Source: Acidimicrobiaceae bacterium
Lineage (GTDB): Bacteria; Actinomycetota; Acidimicrobiia; Acidimicrobiales; Ilumatobacteraceae
Direction: 5' to 3'
Length of the DNA: 64,000 nt
NCBI GenBank assembly: GCA_016722025.1
Contig: JADKGZ010000001.1
Location: 583,015-647,014, forward strand
A model generated the notes under the pieces. The model was given only the letters and a program-made list of their open reading frames with translations. It had not been told where the DNA came from and ran no database searches. The translations under genes were made by a program, and so were the position numbers. Below, piece by piece: positions 56,494 to 64,000 of this stretch (the first letter of the stretch is position 1; each line of letters opens with the position of its first letter).

Positions 56494-58825
56494 ATGCCCA
56501 AGCTCACCCACCGACTCTCAGCGCTCTGCATGGCCACCGTGCTGGCAGTGAGCAGCTTCGCCACGGCCTCGCCGGTCGAGTTCGTGGCAGCGGCCGACGC
56601 GCCGTGGGTCACGCCGACCGTGCCGGCCAAGTGCACCACACAGCAGATCGACAGCGGCAACGTTGCCGGATGCATCGTTGCGCTCGGCCCCGGGCTGCCC
56701 GAGACCCGCGGCTGGCCGGCGCCGCCGTACCCGTCGCCTGATCTTGCCGGAGGAACCGTGCTGGCATGGGTCGATCTCACGATCGGGTCCACCGGGCCGA
56801 CGGTGGTGAAGGTGCAGCAGGCTCTCATCGACTTCGGCGCCACGATCGCCGCCGACGGGCAGTTCGGCCCGATCACCGCAGCCGCCGTCACCACCTTCCA
56901 GGCGGATCGTGGGCTGCCCGCGACCGGCGTGGTGGACCAGGTGACCGCTACTTCCCTCGGCGTGCAGAACACGGGCACCGGCGTGTTCCCACCCGCTGGC
57001 TGGACGTGGTTGGGCTGGGGTTACAACGGCTCGACCGCACTGTTCGAGTGGGAGCAGCAGCTGGCGCGCAACGGCTCGCAGATCGGTTCGGTCAAGTCCG
57101 GGCAGCTGCGTAGCTTCGCCGACTCGTTGCCACTCTTCGAAGGGTTCGTTGCGGAGATCCAGACCAAGGGCTACGTCATCGGCGACGCCGGCATGTACGT
57201 GTTCCGTTGCACTGCCAGCACCCGCAAGGACTGTGCAGGGCTCACTCGCAGCAGCCTGTCGAACCACGCGTATGGTCTGGCCCTCGACTTCAACACGGCG
57301 AAGAACCCGTTGAAGACGTACTACGGCGTCAATGGCGCGTCGGCCTGCCAGACACCCATGCTCACCGACGTACCCCAATGGGTCGTTCAGGTCGCCGAGA
57401 AGTGGGGGCTCTACTGGGGCGGCTACGGATGGAGCAGTGGTTGCTCGTCGCCGTCGCAGGTGAAGTCGTCAGCCAGCCGCGACCCCATGCACTTCGAATT
57501 CAACGGCACGGTTGCACAAGCGCGCCATCCTGGCGTTCAACACCGCTGGCAGCAGCAGCAGCCCGGTCGTCGCACCGCCCGGTGCGGTCACCGCACCGGC
57601 GCCGTCTGGTGGCAAGTGCTTCCTGGTCGCCGACACCAAGGGCGCCATCACCACCCGCTGCTACGGCAAGACGGAGGTGCCCGGTGCCAACACCCGAGTA
57701 GTGGTTGCCACCGGCGCTCCCGCGGGCACCACGGCCGCACTGGTCAACATCACCACCACCGGGGCGGCCGACAACGGCTACATCACGGCCGAGGCCTGCG
57801 GCGCAGCGCCCAACAACTTCCGCCAGTGGTCCAACGGCAACGTCCGCCCCGATCGCGCCGTCGCGTCGGCGGCCGTGGTGCCGATCGACGCGCAGGGCCG
57901 CTTCTGCCTCTACCAGTCCACCGCGATGCACACCATCGTCGACGTGCAGGGCTACTTCTCTCCCACCGCGTTCGGCACGAACGGCAGCTACTACACGCCG
58001 GTGGCAGCGCAACGCACCACCGACACGCGCGTCAAGCCGGTGTGCTCACCGCTCATCGGCTGCAAGGGCCTCGGCCCGATCAACCCTGGCGTCGAGCTCT
58101 CCAACACCGCTCGGGCCTTGGACGGGGCAACGGCAACCGTCGCCAACATCACCGCCGTGGGGGGTGTCGGCACCGGCTACATCACGGCCGATGCCTGCGC
58201 CACGCTCATCCCCGGGCCACAGACCCGCAGCGTCGTCAACTTCGCGAAGGGCGACACGGTGGCCAACTTCGCAGTGGTGCCCTCGGCCCCTTCTCCGCAG
58301 GGGTCGGAGTTCTGCACCTACTCACCGAACAGCGTGCACGAGATCATCGACGTGCAGGGTTTCTTCGGGCCGCCGACTGCGAGCTCGCTGTCGTTCACCT
58401 TGCAGACACCGTCGCGGATCGTGGACACACGCGGGTGCTGGACCGACCCTGCCAATGGGGCACAACGATGCAACCAACGCAACGGTGCCGGCAACATCGT
58501 GCGCATGCGTGCCCCGGCGGGCGCAGAGGCAGTGGTGGTGAACCTCACCGCGATGGACGCACAGAGTGCCGGCTACGTGACTGCCAACTCGTGCGCCAGC
58601 ATGGTGGCCGGGCCGCAGGCACAATCGAACCTGAATGCGGTCGTCGGCTCGCCGGTGGCCAACATGGCCATCGTGCCCGTGGGTGCCGACGGCATGATCT
58701 GCGTCTACGTGTCGAGCTCGATGCACCTGGCCGTCGATGTGATGGGCACGTTCACTCGCGGCGTCGCGGTTCAGTTCCGGCCCGTCACCCCGGTGCGGGT
58801 GCACGACTCACGCCCGCCAGCGTGA
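56494..58825 (+). CDS. Secreted peptidoglycan-binding M15 peptidase with three C-terminal repeats (frameshifted)
   Basis: About 777 residues after correction. A signal peptide (1 to about 34) precedes a peptidoglycan-binding domain (about 99-155, GPTVVKVQQALIDFGATIAA), then an M15-type D-Ala-D-Ala carboxypeptidase-like domain with HAYGLALDFN (His258, Asp265) and MHFEF (His333). One extra base near 57508-57512 breaks the frame just after the peptidase; the next frame continues with three copies of a beta module (about 57605-57970, 57985-58375 and 58395-58770), each with GYITA-C, an x-C-x-Y strand and a V-D-V-x-G-x-F end. These modules occur in other large actinobacterial exoproteins. The 3' end overlaps the convergent GH3 gene by 41 bases. 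Confidence 0.8.
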
Positions 58826-61178
58826 GGTCGCGCGACGAGAAGCCCACCAGCACCCGGTAGTCGCCCGGTGCGACCACCCATGCGTGCGCTGCCGCATCCC
58901 ACCGGCTGAAGGCACGGGTGTCGAGCTCGATGCCGGCCACCACTTCCTCGCCGGGGGCAGCGTGCACTCGCGCGAAGCCCTGCAACGTGCGCACCGGCCG
59001 ACCGGCCTCGCGCTGCACTGGCTCGACGTAGCACTGCACCACCGTGCTGCCTTCGCGGCTGCCCGTGTTGCGCACCGGCACCGCCACGCTGACACCGGAC
59101 GCGATGTCGCCGCGCAGCGTCGCCTCGCCCGCCGCCCATGTGGTGTAGCCCAAGCCGTGCCCGAACGGGAACGCAGGCTGTGTTCCTTGCGCGTCGTACC
59201 AGCGATGACCGATGAGCAGGCCTTCGCCGTAGACGGCCCGACCGTCGGCACCGGGGTAGTACGGGTAGGCGGGCGTGTCGGCCAACTGCTCGGGAATCGT
59301 GAGCGGCAGGCGGCCGCCTGGCTCGGCGACCCCCAGCAGCATCTCTGCCAACGCCTCCCCGAACGCTTCCCCCGGGAACCACACCTGCATCACGGCAGCG
59401 ACGTCGTGCAGCCACGGCATCGAGACCGGCGACCCTGCGTTGACGACCACCACCGTTCGCCTGTTGGCGGCGGCGACGCGGCGCACCAACTCGTCCTGCT
59501 CGCCGGGAAGGTGCATGTGCTCGCGGTCCTCACCCTCGGTCTCCCAATCGGCGTTGGTGCCCACGATCACCACCGCCACCTCGGCATCCGCTGCTGCTCG
59601 GACTGCGCGGCTCATTGCGTCGTCGAGCTTCGGCGCTTCGGCTCCGACGATGAGCCCGCGTAGTTGCGACCGCTCCTCCACACTGACCTCGACCGACACG
59701 TCGCGTCGCACGCCCGCCTCACACGGCACGGTGACGCGAATCTCCTGACTGCCGAGGCCGAAGAACGCCCCTCCGGTCTGAGGAGTGGTGAGATCGACGA
59801 CGACCTCGTCGTCGACGCGCAACACGGCCGAACCGACTGCAGTGAGGCTGATCTGCCAGTCGCCGGTGACATCGGGGATGAACGAGCCCGCGATCGACAC
59901 TCCGAAGGCGGCCACGCTGATGCCCGGCGCGGGGTCGTCCATCCAGATGAACGTGAGGCGATCGGTCACGGAGTCGGCGGTGGCCCCATCGGCACCGGTG
60001 TAGCGCACGCGGAACTCGCCACGCATGGTCTGCAGGCGCTTGTCGATGCGACAGCCGGGTTCGTGCACGATGGCGACGCCACGGCCCTGCAATGCCGCCA
60101 ACGGCATCGAAGGACGGGTGGTGCGCACCCGGGCACTGCCACCCCCCTGCACCTGACCGCGGTCCGCGTTGGGGCCGAGCAATGCAACTCCCGTGCCGGC
60201 GGACAGCGGCAGCAGATCGCCGTCGTTCTTCAGCAGCACCGTGCCGGCGATCGCTGCGCGCTTGATGACGTCGCGCGTGGCATCGCTGTCGTCGGTGAAC
60301 TCGTCGGTCGCCACCTCGCCCACGCCCGACCAGTTGAAGAGGTGCAGCAGCCGGCGAACCGCTTCGTCGACGCGGGCTTCGGTGGTCTCGCCCGCGAGCA
60401 CTGCGGCCAGCAGCTTCTCGCCGCGCTCGCGCGGTGGCCCCGGCATCTCCAGGTCGAGGCTCGCTTCCAGGGAGCCGGCCGCGGTGTGAGTGCCGAACCA
60501 GTCGCTGATGACCACACCGTCGAAGCCCCACTCGTCGCGCAACAGGTCGCGCAGCAGCTCGCGATGCTCGCTCGCGTAGACGCCGTTGATGCGGTTGTAC
60601 GAGCTCATCAGCGCACGCACATCGGCACCGCCCTCGGCGACCGGCCTGATCGCAGTTTCGAAGGGCACCAGGTACGCCTCGCGCAAGGTGACCTCGTCGA
60701 TCTCACTGGAGATGGTGTGACGCTCGAACTCGGTGTCGTTGCCGACGAAGTGCTTGATGCAGCACGCGACGCCGTGTTGTTGCACGCCGGTGATGTAGCC
60801 GACGGCGATGCGTGCGGTGAGCAACGGATCCTCGCTCATGCACTCGAAGTTGCGCCCGCCGATGGGCGTGCGGTGCAGGTTCACGGTGGGAGCGAGCAGC
60901 ACGTGCGCTCCCTTCGAGCGGGCTTCCCGACCGAGCGCATCGCCGACTTCTTGCACCAACGACGGATCGAAGGTGGCACCAAGTGCGGTGCCACACGGGA
61001 ACGAGGCCGATGCCGGCCCCGTCCACGACGTGCCGCGCACACCCGCGGGGCCATCGCTGGTGCGCATCGGCGGAATGCCGGGCAACGCCACCGTGTGCCA
61101 GTTGTCGTGCCCTGCGAGCAGGCTCACCTTCTGCTCCAGCGTCAGTGAGGCCAGCGCAGCATCGATGTCGATCGTCAT
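58785..61178 (-). CDS. Glycoside hydrolase family 3 beta-glucosidase-like enzyme
   Basis: A 797-residue GH3 enzyme without a signal peptide, so probably cytoplasmic. The first domain holds the substrate motif KHFVGNDTEFER (about 142-153) and the nucleophile Asp226 in VISDWFGTH; a PA14 insert lies at about 385-520; the second sandwich domain has GTNADWETEGEDREHMHLP with the acid/base region; a fibronectin-III-like domain ends the protein. It cleaves beta-linked glucosides or xylosides; specificity is not set. The start at 61178 is 86 bases from the divergent TetR gene, and a dyad overlaps that TetR promoter. Confidence 0.9.
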   Translation of the reverse strand: MTIDIDAALASLTLEQKVSLLAGHDNWHTVALPGIPPMRTSDGPAGVRGTSWTGPASASFPCGTALGATFDPSLVQEVGDALGREARSKGAHVLLAPTVNLHRTPIGGRNFECMSEDPLLTARIAVGYITGVQQHGVACCIKHFVGNDTEFERHTISSEIDEVTLREAYLVPFETAIRPVAEGGADVRALMSSYNRINGVYASEHRELLRDLLRDEWGFDGVVISDWFGTHTAAGSLEASLDLEMPGPPRERGEKLLAAVLAGETTEARVDEAVRRLLHLFNWSGVGEVATDEFTDDSDATRDVIKRAAIAGTVLLKNDGDLLPLSAGTGVALLGPNADRGQVQGGGSARVRTTRPSMPLAALQGRGVAIVHEPGCRIDKRLQTMRGEFRVRYTGADGATADSVTDRLTFIWMDDPAPGISVAAFGVSIAGSFIPDVTGDWQISLTAVGSAVLRVDDEVVVDLTTPQTGGAFFGLGSQEIRVTVPCEAGVRRDVSVEVSVEERSQLRGLIVGAEAPKLDDAMSRAVRAAADAEVAVVIVGTNADWETEGEDREHMHLPGEQDELVRRVAAANRRTVVVVNAGSPVSMPWLHDVAAVMQVWFPGEAFGEALAEMLLGVAEPGGRLPLTIPEQLADTPAYPYYPGADGRAVYGEGLLIGHRWYDAQGTQPAFPFGHGLGYTTWAAGEATLRGDIASGVSVAVPVRNTGSREGSTVVQCYVEPVQREAGRPVRTLQGFARVHAAPGEEVVAGIELDTRAFSRWDAAAHAWVVAPGDYRVLVGFSSRDLTLAGVSRAPAPG

Positions 61179-61228
61179 GCCGCCAAGGTTGCCAGACCGG
61201 CAGGAGTGGACGGATGCCGAGCGAGGCC

Positions 61229-61257
61229 TTGATAAATGACGCAGCGTCACTTAATGT
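61229..61257 (+). promoter_or_regulatory. Promoter and operator of the tetR-SDR unit
   Basis: -35 TTGATA (61229-61234), 17-base spacer, -10 TAATGT (61252-61257), then six bases to the ATG at 61264. The spacer contains an almost perfect 21-bp dyad (61233-61253, core TGACGC-A-GCGTCA), a typical TetR-type operator. The arrangement predicts autoregulation and possibly control of the divergent GH3 gene. Confidence 0.65.
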
Positions 61258-61263
61258 CGGCAC

Positions 61264-61911
61264 ATGGACCGACGAAGAGCGCGCAGCGATCTCGACAAGG
61301 CGGAACGACGCGCCGACATCCTCGAAGCCGCGCGCGCGACCATCGACGGCAGCGAGATGGACGAGTTCACGATGGATGCAGTCGCAGCCAAGCTTGGCCG
61401 GGCCAGGGGAACGCTCTACCGGTACTTCCCCACGCGCGAAGCCGTGCTGTTGGGCATCCTCGTCGCCGACCTCGAAGGATGGTTCGCACACATCGACCGG
61501 CGCCTGGCCAAGGCCGTCGGCCGGGCACCCGTTGTCAGCGCACTCGTCGGCACGCTCATCGCCAGGCCGCGCTTGCTGCGCCTGCTGGCGGTGCTGCCCA
61601 GCGTGCTCGAGCACAACGTGCCCTTCGCAACCGCACATGAGTTCAAGTCGTTCCTGTTGCGCGGCAGCGCCTCCACGGGCAGCCTCATCGACACGGCCTT
61701 GCAGGCCCGCGAGCCCGGCGCCGGGGTGCACCTGCTGGTGCAGCTCAACGCGGGCGTCATCGGCCTCTACCACGGCGCCCACCCTGCACGCATCGTGGCC
61801 ACCGTGCTGGCCGAGCCCGAGTTCGCACCGCTGCGCGTCGACCTTCGCCGCGAGCTGACCCATCTCACCCGCGCCCTCGTCGGCGCCATCCCCTGCAAGG
61901 ACCAACCATGA
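61264..61911 (+). CDS. TetR-family regulator of the GH3/SDR divergon
   Basis: A 215-residue TetR protein. The helix-turn-helix (about 20-68) includes FTMDAVAAKLGRARGTLYRY and FPTREAVLLGIL. The C-terminal ligand domain is helical with no recognisable ligand motif. The start ATG at 61264 is six bases after a TAATGT box and lies next to a strong dyad operator. Its stop overlaps the SDR gene in ATGA form. It may control the SDR, itself and the divergent GH3. Confidence 0.88.
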   Translation: MDRRRARSDLDKAERRADILEAARATIDGSEMDEFTMDAVAAKLGRARGTLYRYFPTREAVLLGILVADLEGWFAHIDRRLAKAVGRAPVVSALVGTLIARPRLLRLLAVLPSVLEHNVPFATAHEFKSFLLRGSASTGSLIDTALQAREPGAGVHLLVQLNAGVIGLYHGAHPARIVATVLAEPEFAPLRVDLRRELTHLTRALVGAIPCKDQP

Positions 61912-62697
61912 ACGAATCACACCCAACGGCACTGATCACCGGTGCGTCCGGCGGCATCGGCGAGGCACTTGCGCGCGAGCTGGCGAAGAGCAAGCACGAC
62001 CTGGTGCTCGTGGCCCGCAGTGAGGGCAAGCTGCGCGCGCTGGCTGATGAGCTGAACACGGCGCACGGCATCACCGCCGATGTGCTCACCGCCGACCTCG
62101 CCGCGCCCGGCGCCGGCGTCGCGCTCGCAGACCGGCTCGCGGGCCGGCGGATCGATGTGCTGGTCAACAACGCCGGCTTCGGCGACTACGGCCTGCCCGT
62201 TCGCCGACGCCGACCCGGCGAAGGTGAGCGCGATGGTGAACCTCAACATCGCCACGCTCACCGACCTCACGCGAGCGTTGCTGCCCGGCATGATCGCCCG
62301 CGGCACGGGTCGGGTGATGAACGTGGCCAGCACAGCTGCGTTCATGCCCGGCCCGCTGATGGCCGAGTACTACGCGAGCAAGGCGTACGTGCTGTCGCTC
62401 AGCGAGGCCGTCACCAACGAGCTGCGAGGCACCGGTGTCACCATGACCGCACTCTGCCCCGGCCCGGTGGCCAGCGGTTTCCAGGCGGGCGCCGACATGG
62501 GTGCCAGCAAGCTGGTGAAGGGCAAGCAGTTGATGACCGCCGAACGGTGCGCGCAGCTGGCCGTGAAGGGCATGAACAAGGGCAAGCCGGTGGTGGTGAC
62601 CGGGGCGATGAACAAGATGATGTCGATGTCGCCGAAGTTCATGCCGCGCCGCATGGTGCCCGGTGTCGTGCGCAGGGCTCAGGCACCGAAGCACTAG
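61908..62697 (+). CDS. Short-chain dehydrogenase/reductase (frameshifted)
   Basis: About 262 residues after correction. The cofactor motif TGASGGIGE (11-19) and NNAG (about 90) are intact; the catalytic YYASK and the preceding VASTAAFMPGPLMAEY are present in the second frame. One extra C in the CCC run at 62196-62198 breaks the frame between GDYGL and PFADADPAKVSAMV. A classical SDR with Tyr-x3-Lys, so a real oxidoreductase unlike the halohydrin dehalogenase-like protein. It follows the TetR gene with a four-base overlap. The C-terminus (MNKMMSMSPKFMPRRM) resembles DltE/YqjQ-type SDRs; substrate unknown. Confidence 0.82.
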
Positions 62698-62794
62698 TCG
62701 GGTCAGGCCGGCGGGGGCACGCTGCGGTCGCTCACCCGGTTGCCGTGGAACTGCGGCCTGACTTCTGGGCGTGATCCGTTCCAAATGTGCTTCC

Positions 62795-62833
62795 GGACGG
62801 GATTCGTCTCGGCGTCCGAGAAGAATCCCGTCC
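62795..62833. repeat. Long hairpin downstream of the SDR gene
   Basis: Arms GGACGGGATTC/GAATCCCGTCC (11 bp) followed by a one-base mismatch and TCTCGG/CCGAGA (6 bp), with a three-base loop. It lies 98 bases past the SDR stop in the 62698-63001 gap. There is no T run; it may be a terminator or part of a small mobile element. Confidence 0.6.
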
Positions 62834-62862
62834 AGGCGCCTCGATCCGAGCTGCCGAAGTGG

Positions 62863-62880
62863 GCGGTTCAGCTGAACCGC
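62863..62880. repeat. Perfect 18-bp palindrome upstream of the SDR pseudogene
   Basis: GCGGTTCAGCTGAACCGC reads the same on both strands. It sits about 120 bases before the start of the decayed SDR gene and could be an old operator. The rest of the 62698-63001 gap holds no other feature except the AAGGAG ribosome-binding site at about 62988-62993. Confidence 0.6.
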
Positions 62881-63001
62881 TTGATAGCGCCAGCTCTGCC
62901 GCCTTTGCCCGCCGGACAACGGGGCGTCCATTTCGGGCATTCGAGCCGGTGCCCGTTTCTCGCCGTAGGGTGCGGATGGGCATGCGTAAGGAGATTTGGA
63001 G

Positions 63002-63850
63002 ATGGCTGGCAGGCAGGTGTGGTTGATCACCGGTGCGGCCCGCGGCATAGGAACGTCTCCGTCAAGGCCGCGCTGCCGAGGGCCACGCGGTGGTTGCCAC
63101 CGGTCGTCGACCGAGAGGTGACGCAAGCCTTCGGCACACGCGACGACCCTCCTGCAATCCGCCCTGACGTCAGCACGGAAGACGTTGATGCGGCGGTCGC
63201 AGCGGCCGTCGAGCGGTTCGGTCACGTCGATTAGCCGTCAACAACGCCGGAGCGTCATTCAAGGGGTACTTCGGAGTGAGATGTCGCCCGCCAAGTCGAG
63301 CAGCAGCTGGCGACGAACCTGATTGCCGATGAACGTCGACTCCGAGCAGCGCTGCCCGTGATAAAGTCGTCAACGCTCGGTCACCTGATTGCGATCTCGC
63401 CGGGTGCCGGCCTCCTGGGGTTCGAGTACCGCCGGTCTTATGCGGCGTCGAAGTCCGGGCTGTGGGTTGATGGTGCACTGGACAGGAGGTTGCGCCGTTC
63501 GGAATCAGGGACCACGATTGTGAACCCCGGTTTTCCTCGAACCGGTCTCAGTGAGCTCCGGAGTCGTTGATCTGGCCGGGAGATCGCGACGACGACTATG
63601 CCGGAGCGCAGCGTTGCCGCAACGGCTTTGTGGCAGGCGCAGGGACGGTCAACAAGCGGGAGACCCGACAAGCTGGCGCGCGGTGGATGACCCCATCGCC
63701 GTTACCGAGGACCCACCGCCGCAACGGTTCATCGTGGACCTGACGTGCGCTTGGTCCTTGCCGAGCGCAAGAGATCGCCGAACTCCAACGCCAACTCGAA
63801 GCACGCCGCAGTTTCCTCGTCATCGCCTCAGCTTCGAAGACTGACCGCCC
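63002..63850 (+). pseudogene. Decayed short-chain dehydrogenase gene
   Basis: An SDR gene broken by several frameshifts and stops. It opens with a strong AAGGAG site and MAGRQVWLITGAARGIG, then the frame fails. Recognisable pieces follow in changing frames: VDAAVAAAVERFGHVD (ending in a stop), NNAGASFKGYFGV, VEQQLATNLIADERRLRAALP, LIAISPGAGLLGFEYRRSYAAS with the active-site Tyr-x3-Lys, TTIVNPGF, and the C-terminal GQQAGDPTSW and PPPQRFIVDL. The order and spacing fit one 270-280 residue SDR spread over about 850 bases. The density of indels and changed residues differs from the single-base slips elsewhere, so this looks like true decay. Bases 63851-64000 hold nothing I can identify. Confidence 0.75.
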
Positions 63851-64000
63851 ATACCTCCCGCCCGGTGTGGTGGACACCGCACCCGGGTCGGCGTCCGTCG
63901 CGGGGTTGTCCGTGGGCAGCGCATGGCGATGTTACGGCCCCTCGCTGCTGCAAGCATAAATGGCATTGAGAGCCGCTGACGAGGGCGAATCAGGCCCCTG

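Overview
High-GC actinobacterial chromosome segment, most likely from the class Acidimicrobiia (Ilumatobacter-like). The evidence is the base composition, very compact gene packing with ATGA/GTGA stop-start overlaps, many apparently leaderless starts (a TAnnnT -10 box 6-7 nt before ATG/GTG), Thr/Ser/Pro-rich linkers, a 13E12-type HNH endonuclease, mycofactocin genes, a halohydrin dehalogenase-like gene, and ribosomal proteins L22 and L4 carrying an extra C-terminal domain. The taxon is an inference; there is no rRNA in the window. I saw no rRNA, tRNA, CRISPR array, insertion sequence or prophage.

Layout. 1-7.0 kb (minus): S10-operon ribosomal genes rplC-rplD-rplW-rplB-rpsS-rplV-rpsC-rplP-rpmC-rpsQ-rplN-rplX-rplE (last one cut by the window edge) behind their own promoter and a hairpin-rich leader. 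7.1-11.4 kb (minus): a TerC-type membrane protein, an alpha/beta hydrolase, an HtrA-type protease and a YgjV/GNAT-like fusion, sitting where rpsJ would normally join rplC. 11.5-13.0 kb: tuf-rpsJ with its own terminator. 13.06-16.5 kb: a scarred strip with gene fragments, an SOS-box-controlled DUF222/HNH gene, a truncated DNA methyltransferase and a VapBC pair. 16.6-18.7 kb: fusA, without rpsL/rpsG. 18.8-25.3 kb: halohydrin dehalogenase-like enzyme, FAD oxidoreductase, heterodimeric ABC exporter, double-META protein. 25.4-30.8 kb: molybdopterin oxidoreductase divergent from a fixB-fixC-fixX-fixA electron-transfer operon. 30.9-36.9 kb: an MFS exporter divergent from tetR-propeller-mftE-mftF. 36.9-45.3 kb: DUF4395, alanine racemase-like and acyltransferase-like membrane genes, zinc peptidase, ROK kinase, 2OG oxygenase, LuxR/AAA regulator. 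45.4-47.5 kb: ECF sigma/anti-sigma pair and ung. 47.5-54.3 kb: a branched-chain-amino-acid-type ABC importer condensed into a binding protein, an MFS-LivF-LivG fusion and a LivH-LivM fusion. 54.4-61.2 kb: LytR_C lipoprotein, BrkB, SRPBCC protein, secreted M15 peptidase, GH3 glycosidase. 61.2-64 kb: tetR-SDR pair and a decayed SDR pseudogene.

How genes work together. The first 19 kb is translation machinery broken up by unrelated genes. The FixBCXA proteins and the molybdopterin enzyme look like one redox module. mftE and mftF are the creatininase and glycosyltransferase of mycofactocin maturation, present here without mftA-D. The three Liv genes would make a complete importer.

Sequence quality. 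Seven otherwise intact genes carry 1-2 base indels (near 9.60 and 9.83, 24.45, 34.15, 39.87, 52.98, 57.51 and 62.20 kb), mostly at G/C runs or GC-rich repeats. This looks more like residual sequencing error than gene decay, in contrast to the true decay seen at 63.0-63.85 kb.
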